Shown here: positions 18,130-26,252 of the stretch, piece by piece | Numbering within the stretch: the first letter of the stretch is position 1 | Layout of the letters: each line of letters opens with the position of its first letter | Source of the DNA: Paenibacillus sp. JDR-2 | Lineage (GTDB): Bacteria; Bacillota; Bacilli; Paenibacillales; Paenibacillaceae | NCBI RefSeq assembly: GCF_000023585.1 | Contig: NC_012914.1 | Span: forward strand, 6,547,501 to 6,611,500 | Reading direction: 5' to 3' | DNA: 64,000 nucleotides | The notes under the pieces: model-generated | Database searches by the model: none | The model's input: the letters and a program-made list of their open reading frames with translations, nothing else | Told to the model about the DNA's origin: nothing | Position numbers and translations under genes: made by a program

Positions 18130-18163
18130 GGGCTTTCCCTAAGCAGCCGCCCAGGAAAAGCCC
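18130..18163 (-). terminator. Terminator of minJ
   Basis: Stem GGGCTTTTCC / GGAAAGCCC followed by TTTGATTTTAT on the minus strand, ten bases past the stop codon. Confidence 0.75.
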
Positions 18164-18172
18164 CGTTTCTAT

Positions 18173-19501
18173 TTAAACATTCAAAGTACCCGGACGCTCT
18201 TCGTCTTCCGTATAAACGCGGCCGCTGCGCTTTGCCGTCCTTGCGCGGCGCAAAAGATCCATCAGCGTGGCTGGTTCTGCCGAAGCATAATAGGTCGCCC
18301 GCTCATCAGGAGATAAGATAACCCCGAGCTGATGATGCTCCCCTTCATAACGGGCCCGCTGAACAAACTTGATCTCGCCTTCTCTGTTCAGCACCTCCAG
18401 CTTGTACATCGCCGAGTTGTTCTGCAGCGCCTCATGAAGATCTTCTTTCGTGTACACCCTGGCGCCATTCACCTTCGAAATAATCTCGCCGGCATACAGC
18501 TTCATCGCCTCAGCCGGCGTACCCGGCACGATACCCAGAATACGCAAGCCGCGCTGATCATTCACGTACAGCGGGCTTTGCGTGGACTCCACCGCACGGC
18601 TGCGCCAGATGATCGCTTCGTGCAGCAGCAGCGAACATAAGGCAGCTACCGGCAGCAGAGCCGGCTGCCACCAAGCGAGAAGCGCCGCGCCGGTCAGCAG
18701 CAGGCTGTACCACATGAGCCCTTTTGCCGCATGTCGCGCTTTGGCCTCAGGCAGCATCGCGCGCGTCATCTCGCTGAAACCGATAATCATCGGCAAAGCC
18801 ACAACCGTCCAGCCTTGCGTCCAGTCGCCGCCGAATAAAGGCGTCCAAGGCAGATCAACAACCGATGTTCCTCCGGCTGCCGGTACAAGAAGCAGCATCG
18901 GAACCGGCCAGAAGCCCTGCAGCATATAGCCTCCCACAAGCTTCCCCCGCTTCCCTTCCAGGAAGAGCGGAGTTGCAAGCTTGTTCCCCTGTCTCCTGAC
19001 AAGGAAAGCTTCTACCAGATGGAGCAGCGCTACCAATACGAAAACCCCCGGCATATCGAGTCCGGCTAGCGAATTCGCCGCGTCTCCAAGCCATCCGTCA
19101 CTATTTTCGAGCGAAGTAAAACCAACGATCCATTGCAGAAGCGCCAGTGCTCCCGCTCCGTAGGCAAAGCACAGATAGCGGATTCGGAACAAAAGCAGCA
19201 CAACCGCCGAACCCCATAGCCATAAGACAGCGTCGCCGGTTAAGGTTATGCCGATAAAGGCGCCGGCAACGGAGGCAAGCACCCCGGCTGCAAGCCCGGC
19301 CAGCATCGCTTTGGCCACCAATCGCGGCCAGATGTGCAGCCTTACGGCAAACATCCGTCTTTCCAGACTGATCTGTCTCGTATACTGAAGAATAATAAAT
19401 AATACCGCAATATAATAAAAAGGCTGCGCCAGCAAATGTACAAACGCCTTGCCGAACTGTTCTAGTAAAGCATTGGCTGCATCCAATCGCCACACTCCCA
19501 T
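18173..19501 (-). CDS. minJ: MinJ-like polytopic membrane protein with C-terminal PDZ domain
   Basis: A 442-residue protein with multiple hydrophobic helices over residues ~25-320 and one PDZ domain near 325-395 (GLRILGIVPGTPAEAMKLYAGEI). This architecture and its place next to ctpB and ftsEX match Bacillus MinJ (YvjD), which bridges DivIVA and MinD to restrict septum placement. Sequence divergence makes orthology an inference from layout and context. The annotated ATG at 19501 has a poor binding site; a TTG five codons on (19486) follows GGGAG by eight bases and may be the real start. A terminator hairpin ends only ~10 bases before the start. Confidence 0.78.
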   Translation of the reverse strand: MGVWRLDAANALLEQFGKAFVHLLAQPFYYIAVLFIILQYTRQISLERRMFAVRLHIWPRLVAKAMLAGLAAGVLASVAGAFIGITLTGDAVLWLWGSAVVLLLFRIRYLCFAYGAGALALLQWIVGFTSLENSDGWLGDAANSLAGLDMPGVFVLVALLHLVEAFLVRRQGNKLATPLFLEGKRGKLVGGYMLQGFWPVPMLLLVPAAGGTSVVDLPWTPLFGGDWTQGWTVVALPMIIGFSEMTRAMLPEAKARHAAKGLMWYSLLLTGAALLAWWQPALLPVAALCSLLLHEAIIWRSRAVESTQSPLYVNDQRGLRILGIVPGTPAEAMKLYAGEIISKVNGARVYTKEDLHEALQNNSAMYKLEVLNREGEIKFVQRARYEGEHHQLGVILSPDERATYYASAEPATLMDLLRRARTAKRSGRVYTEDEERPGTLNV

Positions 19502-19514
19502 CCTGATCCAAAAT

Positions 19515-19547
19515 AAAAGGCTGACTCCGCTTAAGAGCCAGCCTTTT
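19515..19547 (-). terminator. Terminator between ctpB and minJ
   Basis: AAAAGGCTGGCTC / GAGTCAGCCTTTT stem with TTTTATTTT on the minus strand. It leaves only about ten bases before the minJ start, so minJ must be reached by read-through or by a promoter overlapping this structure. Confidence 0.85.
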
Positions 19548-19567
19548 ATAAATTCGCCGTTTCCTCT

Positions 19568-21070
19568 TTATTTCCTGCTGACCGCCTGGATTGCTTCCAG
19601 CAGCTGTTTATCGTTCTTCTGATCTTTAATCCATTTCACTACGGCCTGCTCCAAAGAAGCCGCTGTCTTCGTGTCGATCTCGCCTGTAACGGGAAGTCCG
19701 GAAGCGTTCTGGAAATCCTTAACGGCCTGTTCAGTCGAAGCGTTATAATAGCCGTCCTCCCGTTGCGTCGCGTAACCAAGGCCGGACAGCATTACCTGCG
19801 CGTTCCGAATCTGCTCGCCCAGCATATCCTTGCGCAGGGTCTCCGTCAATGTAAGCCTTGCTACCGTATACAGCTTCGGCGGCTGTACTTCCACGGTTGG
19901 CTTGATGCCCTTCTGATGAATCCAATTGCCGTCCGGCGTGAGCCATTTCGCAATGGTCATTTTCACCAGGCTGCCATCCCCAAGCGTCTTGTTATAGCTG
20001 ACCTGCACCGTTCCTTTTCCGTATGAGGTTTCCCCGACTAGAATAGCCGCTGCCCGCTCCTGCAGAGCGCCGGCGAGAATCTCGGAGGCACTTGCGCTGC
20101 CTTTGTTCATCAGCACGGCAATCGGATACGTTTTGCCGCCGCCTTGCGAGTTTGTTTTCTCGCGGTGGCCGTCGCGGTCTTCGACCTGCACGATCGTTTC
20201 GCCCTTCGGAATGAACTGCTGCGCGATCTCCACCACAACCGGCAGGATGCCGCCCGGATCGTTCCTGACGTCGATAACAAGTCCTTTCATGCCTTGCTTC
20301 TCAAGCTTGGCGAGTTCTTCCTTGAAACGGTCTGCCGTGTTAAGGGAGAACTGGCGGATTTCAATCACGCCTACGCCATCGCTGCGCAGATTCGCGTACA
20401 CCGTCTCTACATCAATGTCGTCGCGGACAAGGATGAGATCAATCGGCTGGGTATTGCCTGCACGCTCAATCCGAAGCTTCGCTTTTGTCCCTCTGGGACC
20501 GCGGATCTTGGCGACTGCGTCATTCAAGGTTAAGCCGTCCAGCTTCTCGCCGTTGACCGATAAAACGACATCCTTGGCGAGCAGCCCGGCGCGTTCTGCC
20601 GGTGAGCCTTTGATTGGCGCGACAACCACGACTTTGCCTTTTTCGAGCGTAACCTCGGCTCCAATGCCGGAGAACGACCCTTCAATAGACTCGGAAAACT
20701 GCTTGGCGACATCCTTCTCCATATAGACGGAATAAGGATCGTCAAGCGATTCCATCATCCCTCTGACCGCCCCGTCCAACAGCTCGTCCCGGTCAATATC
20801 CTTAAAATATTTGGTTTCGATTAACCCCAGAACCGCATTAATCTTCGACTCTTCCTTCTTGTTGAGCCCGTTTCCTTCGCTTGCCGCAGCAGCCGACACG
20901 GAAGCCTGTTTCCCGTTAGCCGCCCAGAAGACCTGGTCGCCTATCGTTAATGTTACGAGCACTGATGCCACCATCGTCATCAGCAGAAGGACAAATACGG
21001 TTCTTCCTTTAAAGTACACGTTCGACACCACCCTATCCTTAACCCTAACCTGTTTTGAAGTGAACCTCAT
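19568..21070 (-). CDS. ctpB: C-terminal processing peptidase (S41 family), CtpB-like
   Basis: Membrane-anchored serine protease; the Bacillus homologue CtpB cleaves SpoIVFA to activate sigma-K during sporulation. One membrane anchor (VFVLLLMTMVASVLVTL) precedes a PDZ domain (residues ~130-210, GIGAEVTLEKGKVVVVAP) and the protease core with Ser327, Lys352 and Gln356 in the CtpB spacing (NKGSASASEI, SYGKGTVQ). A peptidoglycan-binding-like module ends the protein (MLSGLGYATQREDGYYNAST). The 500 residues are slightly longer than Bacillus CtpB. The ATG at 21070 lacks a clear binding site; GTG codons 14-18 follow AAGGATAGG and are alternatives. It lies downstream of the M23 gene. Confidence 0.92.
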   Translation of the reverse strand: MRFTSKQVRVKDRVVSNVYFKGRTVFVLLLMTMVASVLVTLTIGDQVFWAANGKQASVSAAAASEGNGLNKKEESKINAVLGLIETKYFKDIDRDELLDGAVRGMMESLDDPYSVYMEKDVAKQFSESIEGSFSGIGAEVTLEKGKVVVVAPIKGSPAERAGLLAKDVVLSVNGEKLDGLTLNDAVAKIRGPRGTKAKLRIERAGNTQPIDLILVRDDIDVETVYANLRSDGVGVIEIRQFSLNTADRFKEELAKLEKQGMKGLVIDVRNDPGGILPVVVEIAQQFIPKGETIVQVEDRDGHREKTNSQGGGKTYPIAVLMNKGSASASEILAGALQERAAAILVGETSYGKGTVQVSYNKTLGDGSLVKMTIAKWLTPDGNWIHQKGIKPTVEVQPPKLYTVARLTLTETLRKDMLGEQIRNAQVMLSGLGYATQREDGYYNASTEQAVKDFQNASGLPVTGEIDTKTAASLEQAVVKWIKDQKNDKQLLEAIQAVSRK

Positions 21071-21121
21071 TAGTATATGATAAGTTGTCCGTATTTATTT
21101 ACAACTCTTCCTAATGCAGGA

Positions 21122-21173
21122 GAAGGCATACTCGTGAATATACGGAACAGTTCCGCATTCCCGGTATGCCTTC
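21122..21173 (-). terminator. Large hairpin between the M23 gene and ctpB
   Basis: Outer stem GAAGGCATAC/GTATGCCTTC plus inner GCGGAAC/GTTCCGT. No U-run follows, so it may be an mRNA-stability or processing element rather than a terminator. Confidence 0.5.
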
Positions 21174-21183
21174 CAAGCAAAAG

Positions 21184-22368
21184 TTATTTCAAATAGCCCG
21201 CCGGATCAACCGCTACTTGGTTTTTCCGGACTTCGAAGTGAAGATGCGGTCCAGTCGAATCGCCGGTATTGCCGGACTCCGCGATTTTCTCGCCCTTCTT
21301 CACGCTTTGGCCTTTCTCAACCATAATGCCGCCGTTGCGGAGATGGCCGTACAACGTCCATAGACCGTTGCCATGATCGATAATAATGGTATTGCCGTAA
21401 CCGCTCCATACTTGAGCAACGATTACAACACCCGATTCAGCCGCGTAAACATCAGTGCCTTGCGGGACTGCAAAGTCAATGCCGGCATGCAGCTTCTTCA
21501 CATGGGTGATCGGATGGATCCGGTAACCGAAGTTCGAGCTGATCCGGTAATTGCTGCGAAGCGGCATCCCCAGCTTGCCGCCGGAGTATGGCTTTTTGAT
21601 CGCGTTTTTCTTCTTATTCAGATCGGATACTTTCTTCGCAAGGGCAAGCAGCTGCTGCTCCTGCTCCTCGCTGATATCCTCGAGCTCTTCCATTTCCTTG
21701 TTGTAGCTCGCGATCAGCACTTCTTTTTCTCCCTCTTTTTCATCCAGCTCGCCTTTGTACTTCTGAAGCTTGGTGTACATCGTCTTTACTTCTCCGAGAG
21801 CCGTTTCAACGTGTGCTTTCTTCTCCTCTACCATCGCTTGATCCTTCTTGTGCTGCTCAAGAATCGAGCGGTCCTGGCTCAAAATGGAGTGAAGCGAATC
21901 AAATCGGTCAAGAAAATCCGAGAAGCTGGTGGCGCTGAATAGCACCTCCAGATAAGAAACCGCGCCGTTCTCATACATCAGCTTCAGGCGGGATTGAAGC
22001 AGCTCGTCCCGCTCCTTCACCTGTTCTATAGCCGTGTCCAGCTCTTTGCCGGCCTTCTGAAGCTCGGCTTCCTTGGTATCCACCTGATCTTGCACATAAT
22101 TAAGATTGTCCGCAACCTGATCCAATTGTGCGTTTAATTTGAGGATAGCCTGCTGGGCATCTTCCTTTTTCCCGGCAATATCCGCTTTCTTTACATCGGC
22201 ATTCTTGGCGATTTTCTGCGCCTCTTCAATCTGTTTCTTTGCCGCGGCAAGATCCTTGTTGATTTTATCCATTGAGGATGCGGCATTTCCGCCAACAGGC
22301 TGCAACAAAAATACAGTCAACATCGTTATGACGATAAACCCTTTTTTCACACTCACCTGCGCGGTCAC
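21184..22368 (-). CDS. M23 (LytM) peptidoglycan endopeptidase with EnvC/PcsB-like coiled coil
   Basis: Exported cell-wall hydrolase of about 394 residues. A signal peptide (GFIVITMLTVFLLQPVGGNAA) is followed by a long coiled coil (~32-255, heptads rich in E/K/L), the arrangement through which EnvC and PcsB contact FtsX. The LytM domain has intact zinc and catalytic residues: His294 and Asp298 (HAGID), His342 (GHL), His375 and His377 (HLHF), so it looks catalytically active, unlike E. coli EnvC. Its GTG start at 22368 directly abuts the ftsX stop; GTG five codons in, behind AGGTGA, is an alternative. Operon position argues that FtsEX controls it. Confidence 0.9.
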   Translation of the reverse strand: MTAQVSVKKGFIVITMLTVFLLQPVGGNAASSMDKINKDLAAAKKQIEEAQKIAKNADVKKADIAGKKEDAQQAILKLNAQLDQVADNLNYVQDQVDTKEAELQKAGKELDTAIEQVKERDELLQSRLKLMYENGAVSYLEVLFSATSFSDFLDRFDSLHSILSQDRSILEQHKKDQAMVEEKKAHVETALGEVKTMYTKLQKYKGELDEKEGEKEVLIASYNKEMEELEDISEEQEQQLLALAKKVSDLNKKKNAIKKPYSGGKLGMPLRSNYRISSNFGYRIHPITHVKKLHAGIDFAVPQGTDVYAAESGVVIVAQVWSGYGNTIIIDHGNGLWTLYGHLRNGGIMVEKGQSVKKGEKIAESGNTGDSTGPHLHFEVRKNQVAVDPAGYLK

Positions 22369-23286
22369 CTACACTTTCAAATATTTTCGTACGGATAAAA
22401 CACTTCCCCAGACGCCAAGCAAGGTACCGAGACCCATAAGCAGGACAGTGATTTTCCATCCGCATTCCTCTATCGGAATAAGCTTGATCATCAGCAGTCC
22501 CAATTCCATTTCATTCATGCTAACTAGCTTGGAGTAGGCAAGCAGAACAACAAGCGTTGTAATGCCCGAAGCCACAATCCCAATCAAGGCGCCTTCTACA
22601 AAGAAGGGCCAGCGGATGAACGAATTCGTCGCCCCTACCAGCTTCATGATGCCAATCTCGCGCCGTCTTGCCAGAATCGTCATTTTGATCGTTGTGGAAA
22701 TCAGGAACATCGCGGTTACGCCTAAACCAATAACGATGATAAGACCGATGTTGCGGATCGCATTCGTAATCTTGAACATCTTCTCTACTGTGCCTTGGCC
22801 GTATTTGACGCTTGTAATCGGCTTTGTTTCATCACTGTTGTTCAGTGCCGTAATCTCGTTTGCCGTGACAGCTATGTTCTGAGGGTCAAACACCTCGACG
22901 GTAAAGGAATCCGGCAGCGGGTTGCTGTCCTTATCGTAACCGTCCAAGAGAGCGTCGCCGTCTTTGCCGAGATTTTTGCGGAGCAGCTCAAGTCCTTCTT
23001 CCTTGGACACAAACTCGACTTTGCTGACGTCGGTGAGCTTGCGGATCTTGTTCTCCAGCTCATTGGCCTTCTGCTGATCGATATCGGTCTGCAGGTAAAC
23101 GCGGATTTGCACCTGGCTCTCGATATTCGAGGTCATGTTGTTAATGTTCAGTGCCAACAAGACGAATACGCCAAGCAGGAACAGCGAGAAAAAGATTGAG
23201 CTGATCGAGGCGAAGGACATCCACCCGTTGCGGATGATGTTCTTGAAGCCTTCGCGGAAGTGGCGGAGGAGCGTACTAATTCTCAT
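22369..23286 (-). CDS. ftsX: Cell division ABC transporter permease-like FtsX
   Basis: Membrane partner of FtsE; the pair transmits ATP hydrolysis to an extracellular peptidoglycan hydrolase rather than transporting a substrate. The product (305 residues) has four membrane segments: WMSFASISSIFFSLFLLGVF, then GLIIVIGLGVTAMFLIS, GALIGIVASGITTLVVLL and a C-terminal one (ITVLLMGLGTLLGVWGSV). The large outer loop between the first two is the hydrolase-contacting part. The ATG at 23286, behind GAGGGGAG, overlaps the ftsE end by 11 bases; an upstream in-frame ATG is unlikely. It stops right at the start of the M23 gene. Confidence 0.95.
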   Translation of the reverse strand: MRISTLLRHFREGFKNIIRNGWMSFASISSIFFSLFLLGVFVLLALNINNMTSNIESQVQIRVYLQTDIDQQKANELENKIRKLTDVSKVEFVSKEEGLELLRKNLGKDGDALLDGYDKDSNPLPDSFTVEVFDPQNIAVTANEITALNNSDETKPITSVKYGQGTVEKMFKITNAIRNIGLIIVIGLGVTAMFLISTTIKMTILARRREIGIMKLVGATNSFIRWPFFVEGALIGIVASGITTLVVLLAYSKLVSMNEMELGLLMIKLIPIEECGWKITVLLMGLGTLLGVWGSVLSVRKYLKV

Positions 23287-23965
23287 ACCCGTACTCCCCT
23301 CTTGCTTCGTCACGGGCAATGTTGCCGTTCTCGATGGCGATGACGCGTTTGCGCATCGTATTTACGATTTCTTTGTTGTGAGTAGCCATTACGATTGTTG
23401 CGCCGCGGAAGTTAATTTCCTCGAGCAGATTCATAATGCCCCATGAGGTCTCCGGATCAAGGTTACCGGTCGGCTCATCCGCGACGATAACGGTTGGATT
23501 ATTAACGATTGCGCGCGCAATAGCGACACGTTGCTGCTCACCGCCGGACAACTGGGCCGGCAGGCTGGAATGCTTATGTTTAAGTCCGACCAGGTCGAGC
23601 ACTTCCATCGTCCGCTTCTTGATGAGGCGGCGCGGCGCTTCGATAACTTCCATGGCAAAGGCTACGTTTTCGTAGACCGTCAGCTTCGGAAGCAGCCGGA
23701 AATCTTGGAATATAACGCCGATATTGCGTCTAACGTACGGGATTTTGCGAGGTTTAAGCTTGCCAATATTGAAACCGTTGACGGAGATTTGGCCTTTCGT
23801 TGGCACTTCCTCACGGTAGATCAGCTTCATGAAGGTAGATTTGCCGGCGCCGGACGGGCCGACGAGGTAAACGAATTCATTGCGATCTATGCGAACAGAT
23901 ACGCCGCGCAGGGCGTGAGTACCGTCGGTGTAAGTCTTCCATATGTCTTGCATCTCTATCAACAT
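23276..23965 (-). CDS. ftsE: Cell division ATP-binding protein FtsE
   Basis: ABC ATPase that energises FtsX. The 229-residue product has Walker A GPSGAGKST near residue 36, the signature QLSGGEQQRVAIARAI, Walker B VIVADEPTGNLD and the switch His in MATHNKEIV. The ATG at 23965 follows AGGAT with six bases between; a GTG two codons upstream is the longest-frame alternative. First gene of ftsE-ftsX-M23-ctpB-minJ. The intergenic region to the divergent vanW-type gene holds two Spo0A-box-like sequences. Confidence 0.97.
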   Translation of the reverse strand: MLIEMQDIWKTYTDGTHALRGVSVRIDRNEFVYLVGPSGAGKSTFMKLIYREEVPTKGQISVNGFNIGKLKPRKIPYVRRNIGVIFQDFRLLPKLTVYENVAFAMEVIEAPRRLIKKRTMEVLDLVGLKHKHSSLPAQLSGGEQQRVAIARAIVNNPTVIVADEPTGNLDPETSWGIMNLLEEINFRGATIVMATHNKEIVNTMRKRVIAIENGNIARDEARGEYGYEN

Positions 23966-24101
23966 TATCACATCCTGTTTTTTATCAAATTCTAAGCATT
24001 TCTAAGTTGTCGTCTTATAAATAGGGCTTAGAATTCTCCGGAATGAAACATTCCCCGCCACCTAAAAACGGCGGAAGCCATTTCACCTCGGCCTTACTAA
24101 T

Positions 24102-24108
24102 TCGACAG
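24102..24108 (-). promoter_or_regulatory. Spo0A-box-like site upstream of ftsE
   Basis: Exact TGTCGAA on the minus strand (plus TTCGACA), about 140 bases before ftsE. The core 7-mer of the 0A box is matched, but a 7-mer occurs by chance often, so binding is only a possibility. Confidence 0.3.
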
Positions 24109-24207
24109 GGATATACGAAATCCTTCATATTGGGTCTTATTTCCTCATTTTTCACAATTCTCATAAACGTTTAGATCGTTGATTTCCCTGGAAATATGCC
24201 TGTTTTT

Positions 24208-24226
24208 CGACAAGCAGTGCTTGTCG
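24208..24226. promoter_or_regulatory. Palindromic site in the ftsE-vanW divergent intergenic region
   Basis: CGACAAGCAGTGCTTGTCG is a 19-base palindrome around a 3-base centre, and its left edge also reads TTTTCGACA (reverse complement TGTCGAAAA, 0A-box-like). The 363-base gap 23966-24329 otherwise shows no gene. Confidence 0.45.
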
Positions 24227-24329
24227 TCTATTGGCGAAAATGAACAATAACGAGTAAATGACAAGTACCTTTCAACTCCTGCATATACATGAAACATTGC
24301 CATTTTTGAACGGAAAGGGTGGTCTTATC

Positions 24330-25760
24330 ATGTGGAAAAAGCTGCACTTGTGGGTCATTATCGTGTTTGCGCTGCTCTTGGTCGCATCTGTCGGCTACGG
24401 CGCCCTATCCTATTATTCCGGGCAGGATACCGTACCCGAGAAGGTTACGGCCGGAGGAGTAGACATCGGGGGGCTGTCCATTGACGATGCGCTGAAAAAG
24501 CTGGACCAATACGAACAGATGCTGGAGAGCCGAACGGTAACCGTCGAGGGAAATGCCGAAGCCAAAGCGGAAGGCAGCCAAACGTGGAAGGCAGCAGAGA
24601 TCGGCTATAACGCCGAGTTCGTCGGGGTGAAGGAGGAGCTTAAAAAGCTTCGTACCGGAAACGTATGGACCCGTTCGAAATTCCGCTATCATTTCACTAC
24701 TTCCTTTGAGCTGAAGCAAAGCTATGATCCGGCCGTCTTTGACAAGCTTGTCCTCGCGGAGTTCGACTGGATTGACTCCAATAAGCCTGTAAATGCCACG
24801 CGCAAAATAACGGACAATGACGAGGTCGTCTATACGTCCCATACCGACGCTTACCGGATCGACGTCGCTCCACTCGAGGAAAAGGTCGCTTCGTGGATTA
24901 CCGTGCCCGACAGCCAGCTGGGCGGACAGCCGGAGCAGGTTCTGACCGTCCAGCTGGGCGTAAAGACCGTTCATCCGGAGATCACGCTTGAGAAGCTGAA
25001 GGATGAAGGCATCGACCGCAAAATCATGGAGTTTACAACCAACTTTGCTACAAGCGCCGAAGGCAGGGCCTTCAACGTAACGTCGACAGCCAAGGCGTTA
25101 AACGATTGGGTGCTCGAACCCGGCGAAGTGTTCTCTTACGGAGACGTTGTCGCGAAGACCGAAAAGGAATACGGCTATAAGGAAGCGCCCGTTATCTCGA
25201 ACGGCAAGCTTGTGCCGGGTATTGGAGGCGGGATCTGCCAGGTATCCAGCACGCTGTACAATGCGATTATCCGAACGGCAGGGATTGATATCGTAGAACG
25301 GCGCAATCACTCCCTTCCTGTCGCTTATTTGCCGAAAGGCCAGGACGCCACTTTCGCATCCGGTTCGATCGATTTCCGCTTCCGCAACTCGACCGGCAAG
25401 CAATTAATCATCCGCACGGTGGTGGAGAACCGCAAGCTGACGGTGAAGCTGTTCGGCACGATGCCGGAGAATATCCGCTACGACATTGAGTCGAGCATCG
25501 TCAAGACGGTGCAGCCTGCCGTACAAAAGGTAACGGACAAATCGCTCGGCGCCGGTCAAAGCGTTACCGTTCAGAACGGCTCAATCGGCTATGTAGTGGA
25601 TACCTACCGCACCATGTACAAAGACGGCAAACAGGTCTCCCGCGAGAAAATCTCGCATGATACGTACAGAGCGCAGCCAATCGTAGTTCACGTCGCCGCA
25701 GGCGCCGGCGGTTCCTCCGGTTCGCAAAGCTCGGGCGGCGCGGTTGAGGACGGGATTTGA
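24330..25760 (+). CDS. VanW-family protein with C-terminal G5-like region
   Basis: An exported or membrane-anchored protein of 476 residues; specific function unknown although VanW proteins occur in some vancomycin-resistance clusters. An N-terminal anchor (LWVIIVFALLLVASVGYGAL) precedes a peptidoglycan-binding-like region (~35-230, GGVDIGGLSIDDALKKLD). The VanW core lies at about 235-380 (VLEPGEVFSYGDVV, GGGICQVSSTLYNAI, RRNHSLPVAYLPKGQDAT). The end resembles a G5 domain (QNGSIGYVVDTYRTMYKDGK) and a Gly/Ser tail. The ATG at 24330 has AAAGGGTGG seven bases before it, so the 24-codon upstream extension is rejected. Monocistronic, divergent from ftsE. Confidence 0.88.
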   Translation: MWKKLHLWVIIVFALLLVASVGYGALSYYSGQDTVPEKVTAGGVDIGGLSIDDALKKLDQYEQMLESRTVTVEGNAEAKAEGSQTWKAAEIGYNAEFVGVKEELKKLRTGNVWTRSKFRYHFTTSFELKQSYDPAVFDKLVLAEFDWIDSNKPVNATRKITDNDEVVYTSHTDAYRIDVAPLEEKVASWITVPDSQLGGQPEQVLTVQLGVKTVHPEITLEKLKDEGIDRKIMEFTTNFATSAEGRAFNVTSTAKALNDWVLEPGEVFSYGDVVAKTEKEYGYKEAPVISNGKLVPGIGGGICQVSSTLYNAIIRTAGIDIVERRNHSLPVAYLPKGQDATFASGSIDFRFRNSTGKQLIIRTVVENRKLTVKLFGTMPENIRYDIESSIVKTVQPAVQKVTDKSLGAGQSVTVQNGSIGYVVDTYRTMYKDGKQVSREKISHDTYRAQPIVVHVAAGAGGSSGSQSSGGAVEDGI

Positions 25761-25771
25761 TTAGGTTGGGT

Positions 25772-25804
25772 AAGGCCGAATGGCCGTGCGCTGCATTCGG
25801 CCTT
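25772..25804 (+). terminator. Terminator of the VanW-family gene
   Basis: AAGGCCGAAT/ATTCGGCCTT hairpin eleven bases after the stop, followed by TTGCCTTG. The U-run is weak. Confidence 0.65.
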
Positions 25805-25925
25805 TGCCTTGACTTAGCTGCTGGCATTGGTTCTGAGTTTGTTGGCCTCCTTAACTGGCTTTAGCCTCTACTCTTGGCCTCTGCTTTTCCTTGACCACGG
25901 GCTGGTCCCCGCTTAGGTCTTAGCA

Positions 25926-26152
25926 TCGCCCCTCTTATGGGCTACGTTGGAATTCGTACTGTATAGAGCGTCGATTTCGATCGGGGATTAAGCTACGTTG
26001 GATTGGATACAGTAAAATACTGCTTTTTAGGACCAATCGGGCTTATTCTAGCTACTTTTACTGTAGAGAATCCAGCGTAGCAGTATCCTGCCATCGTTTT
26101 CTGCTTATTTTAATGGAGTGAATCCACCGTAAGAACTACCATAGAGGGGCGA
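25926..26152. repeat. Nested palindromic element A (upstream of nuclease gene)
   Basis: A 227-base element bounded by TCGCCCCTCTTATGG (25926) and its near-complement CCATAGAGGGGCGA (26139). Inside are two direct half-sites starting GCTACGTTGG (25941 and 25992) and two inverted ones ending near 26081 (CCAGCGTAGC) and 26133 (AATCCACCGTAAG), so the order is forward-forward-reverse-reverse. Inner half-sites continue into ATACAGTAAAA / TTTTACTGTA. There is no coding frame. It ends two bases before the putative promoter of the nuclease gene. The remainder of the 25805-25925 gap shows nothing recognisable. Confidence 0.75.
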
Positions 26153-26153
26153 C

Positions 26154-26232
26154 TGTTCACATTGGAAATGATATGGTAAACTATTGGCAGACGAAGAACG
26201 TCCTTAGCCTTTTGGCTGAGGGCGTTTTTTTA
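26154..26232 (+). promoter_or_regulatory. Promoter and terminator-like leader of nuclease copy 1
   Basis: Extended -10 TGGTAAACT (26175-26182) with weak TGTTCA 17 bases upstream. The predicted transcript begins just before a 13-bp hairpin (26197-26226; AACGTCCTTAGCC/GGCTGAGGGCGTT, all paired counting two G-U) followed by seven T. The Shine-Dalgarno AAGGAGG starts six bases later at 26239. This is the layout of a transcription attenuator. Confidence 0.6.
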
Positions 26233-26252
26233 TGTTTTAAGGAGGGGAAAGG

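Noticed and set aside
23966..24329. Intergenic region upstream of ftsE as a riboswitch
   Set aside because: It has GC-rich complementary pieces but no arrangement matching a riboswitch class that I can recognise, and no terminator before ftsE.
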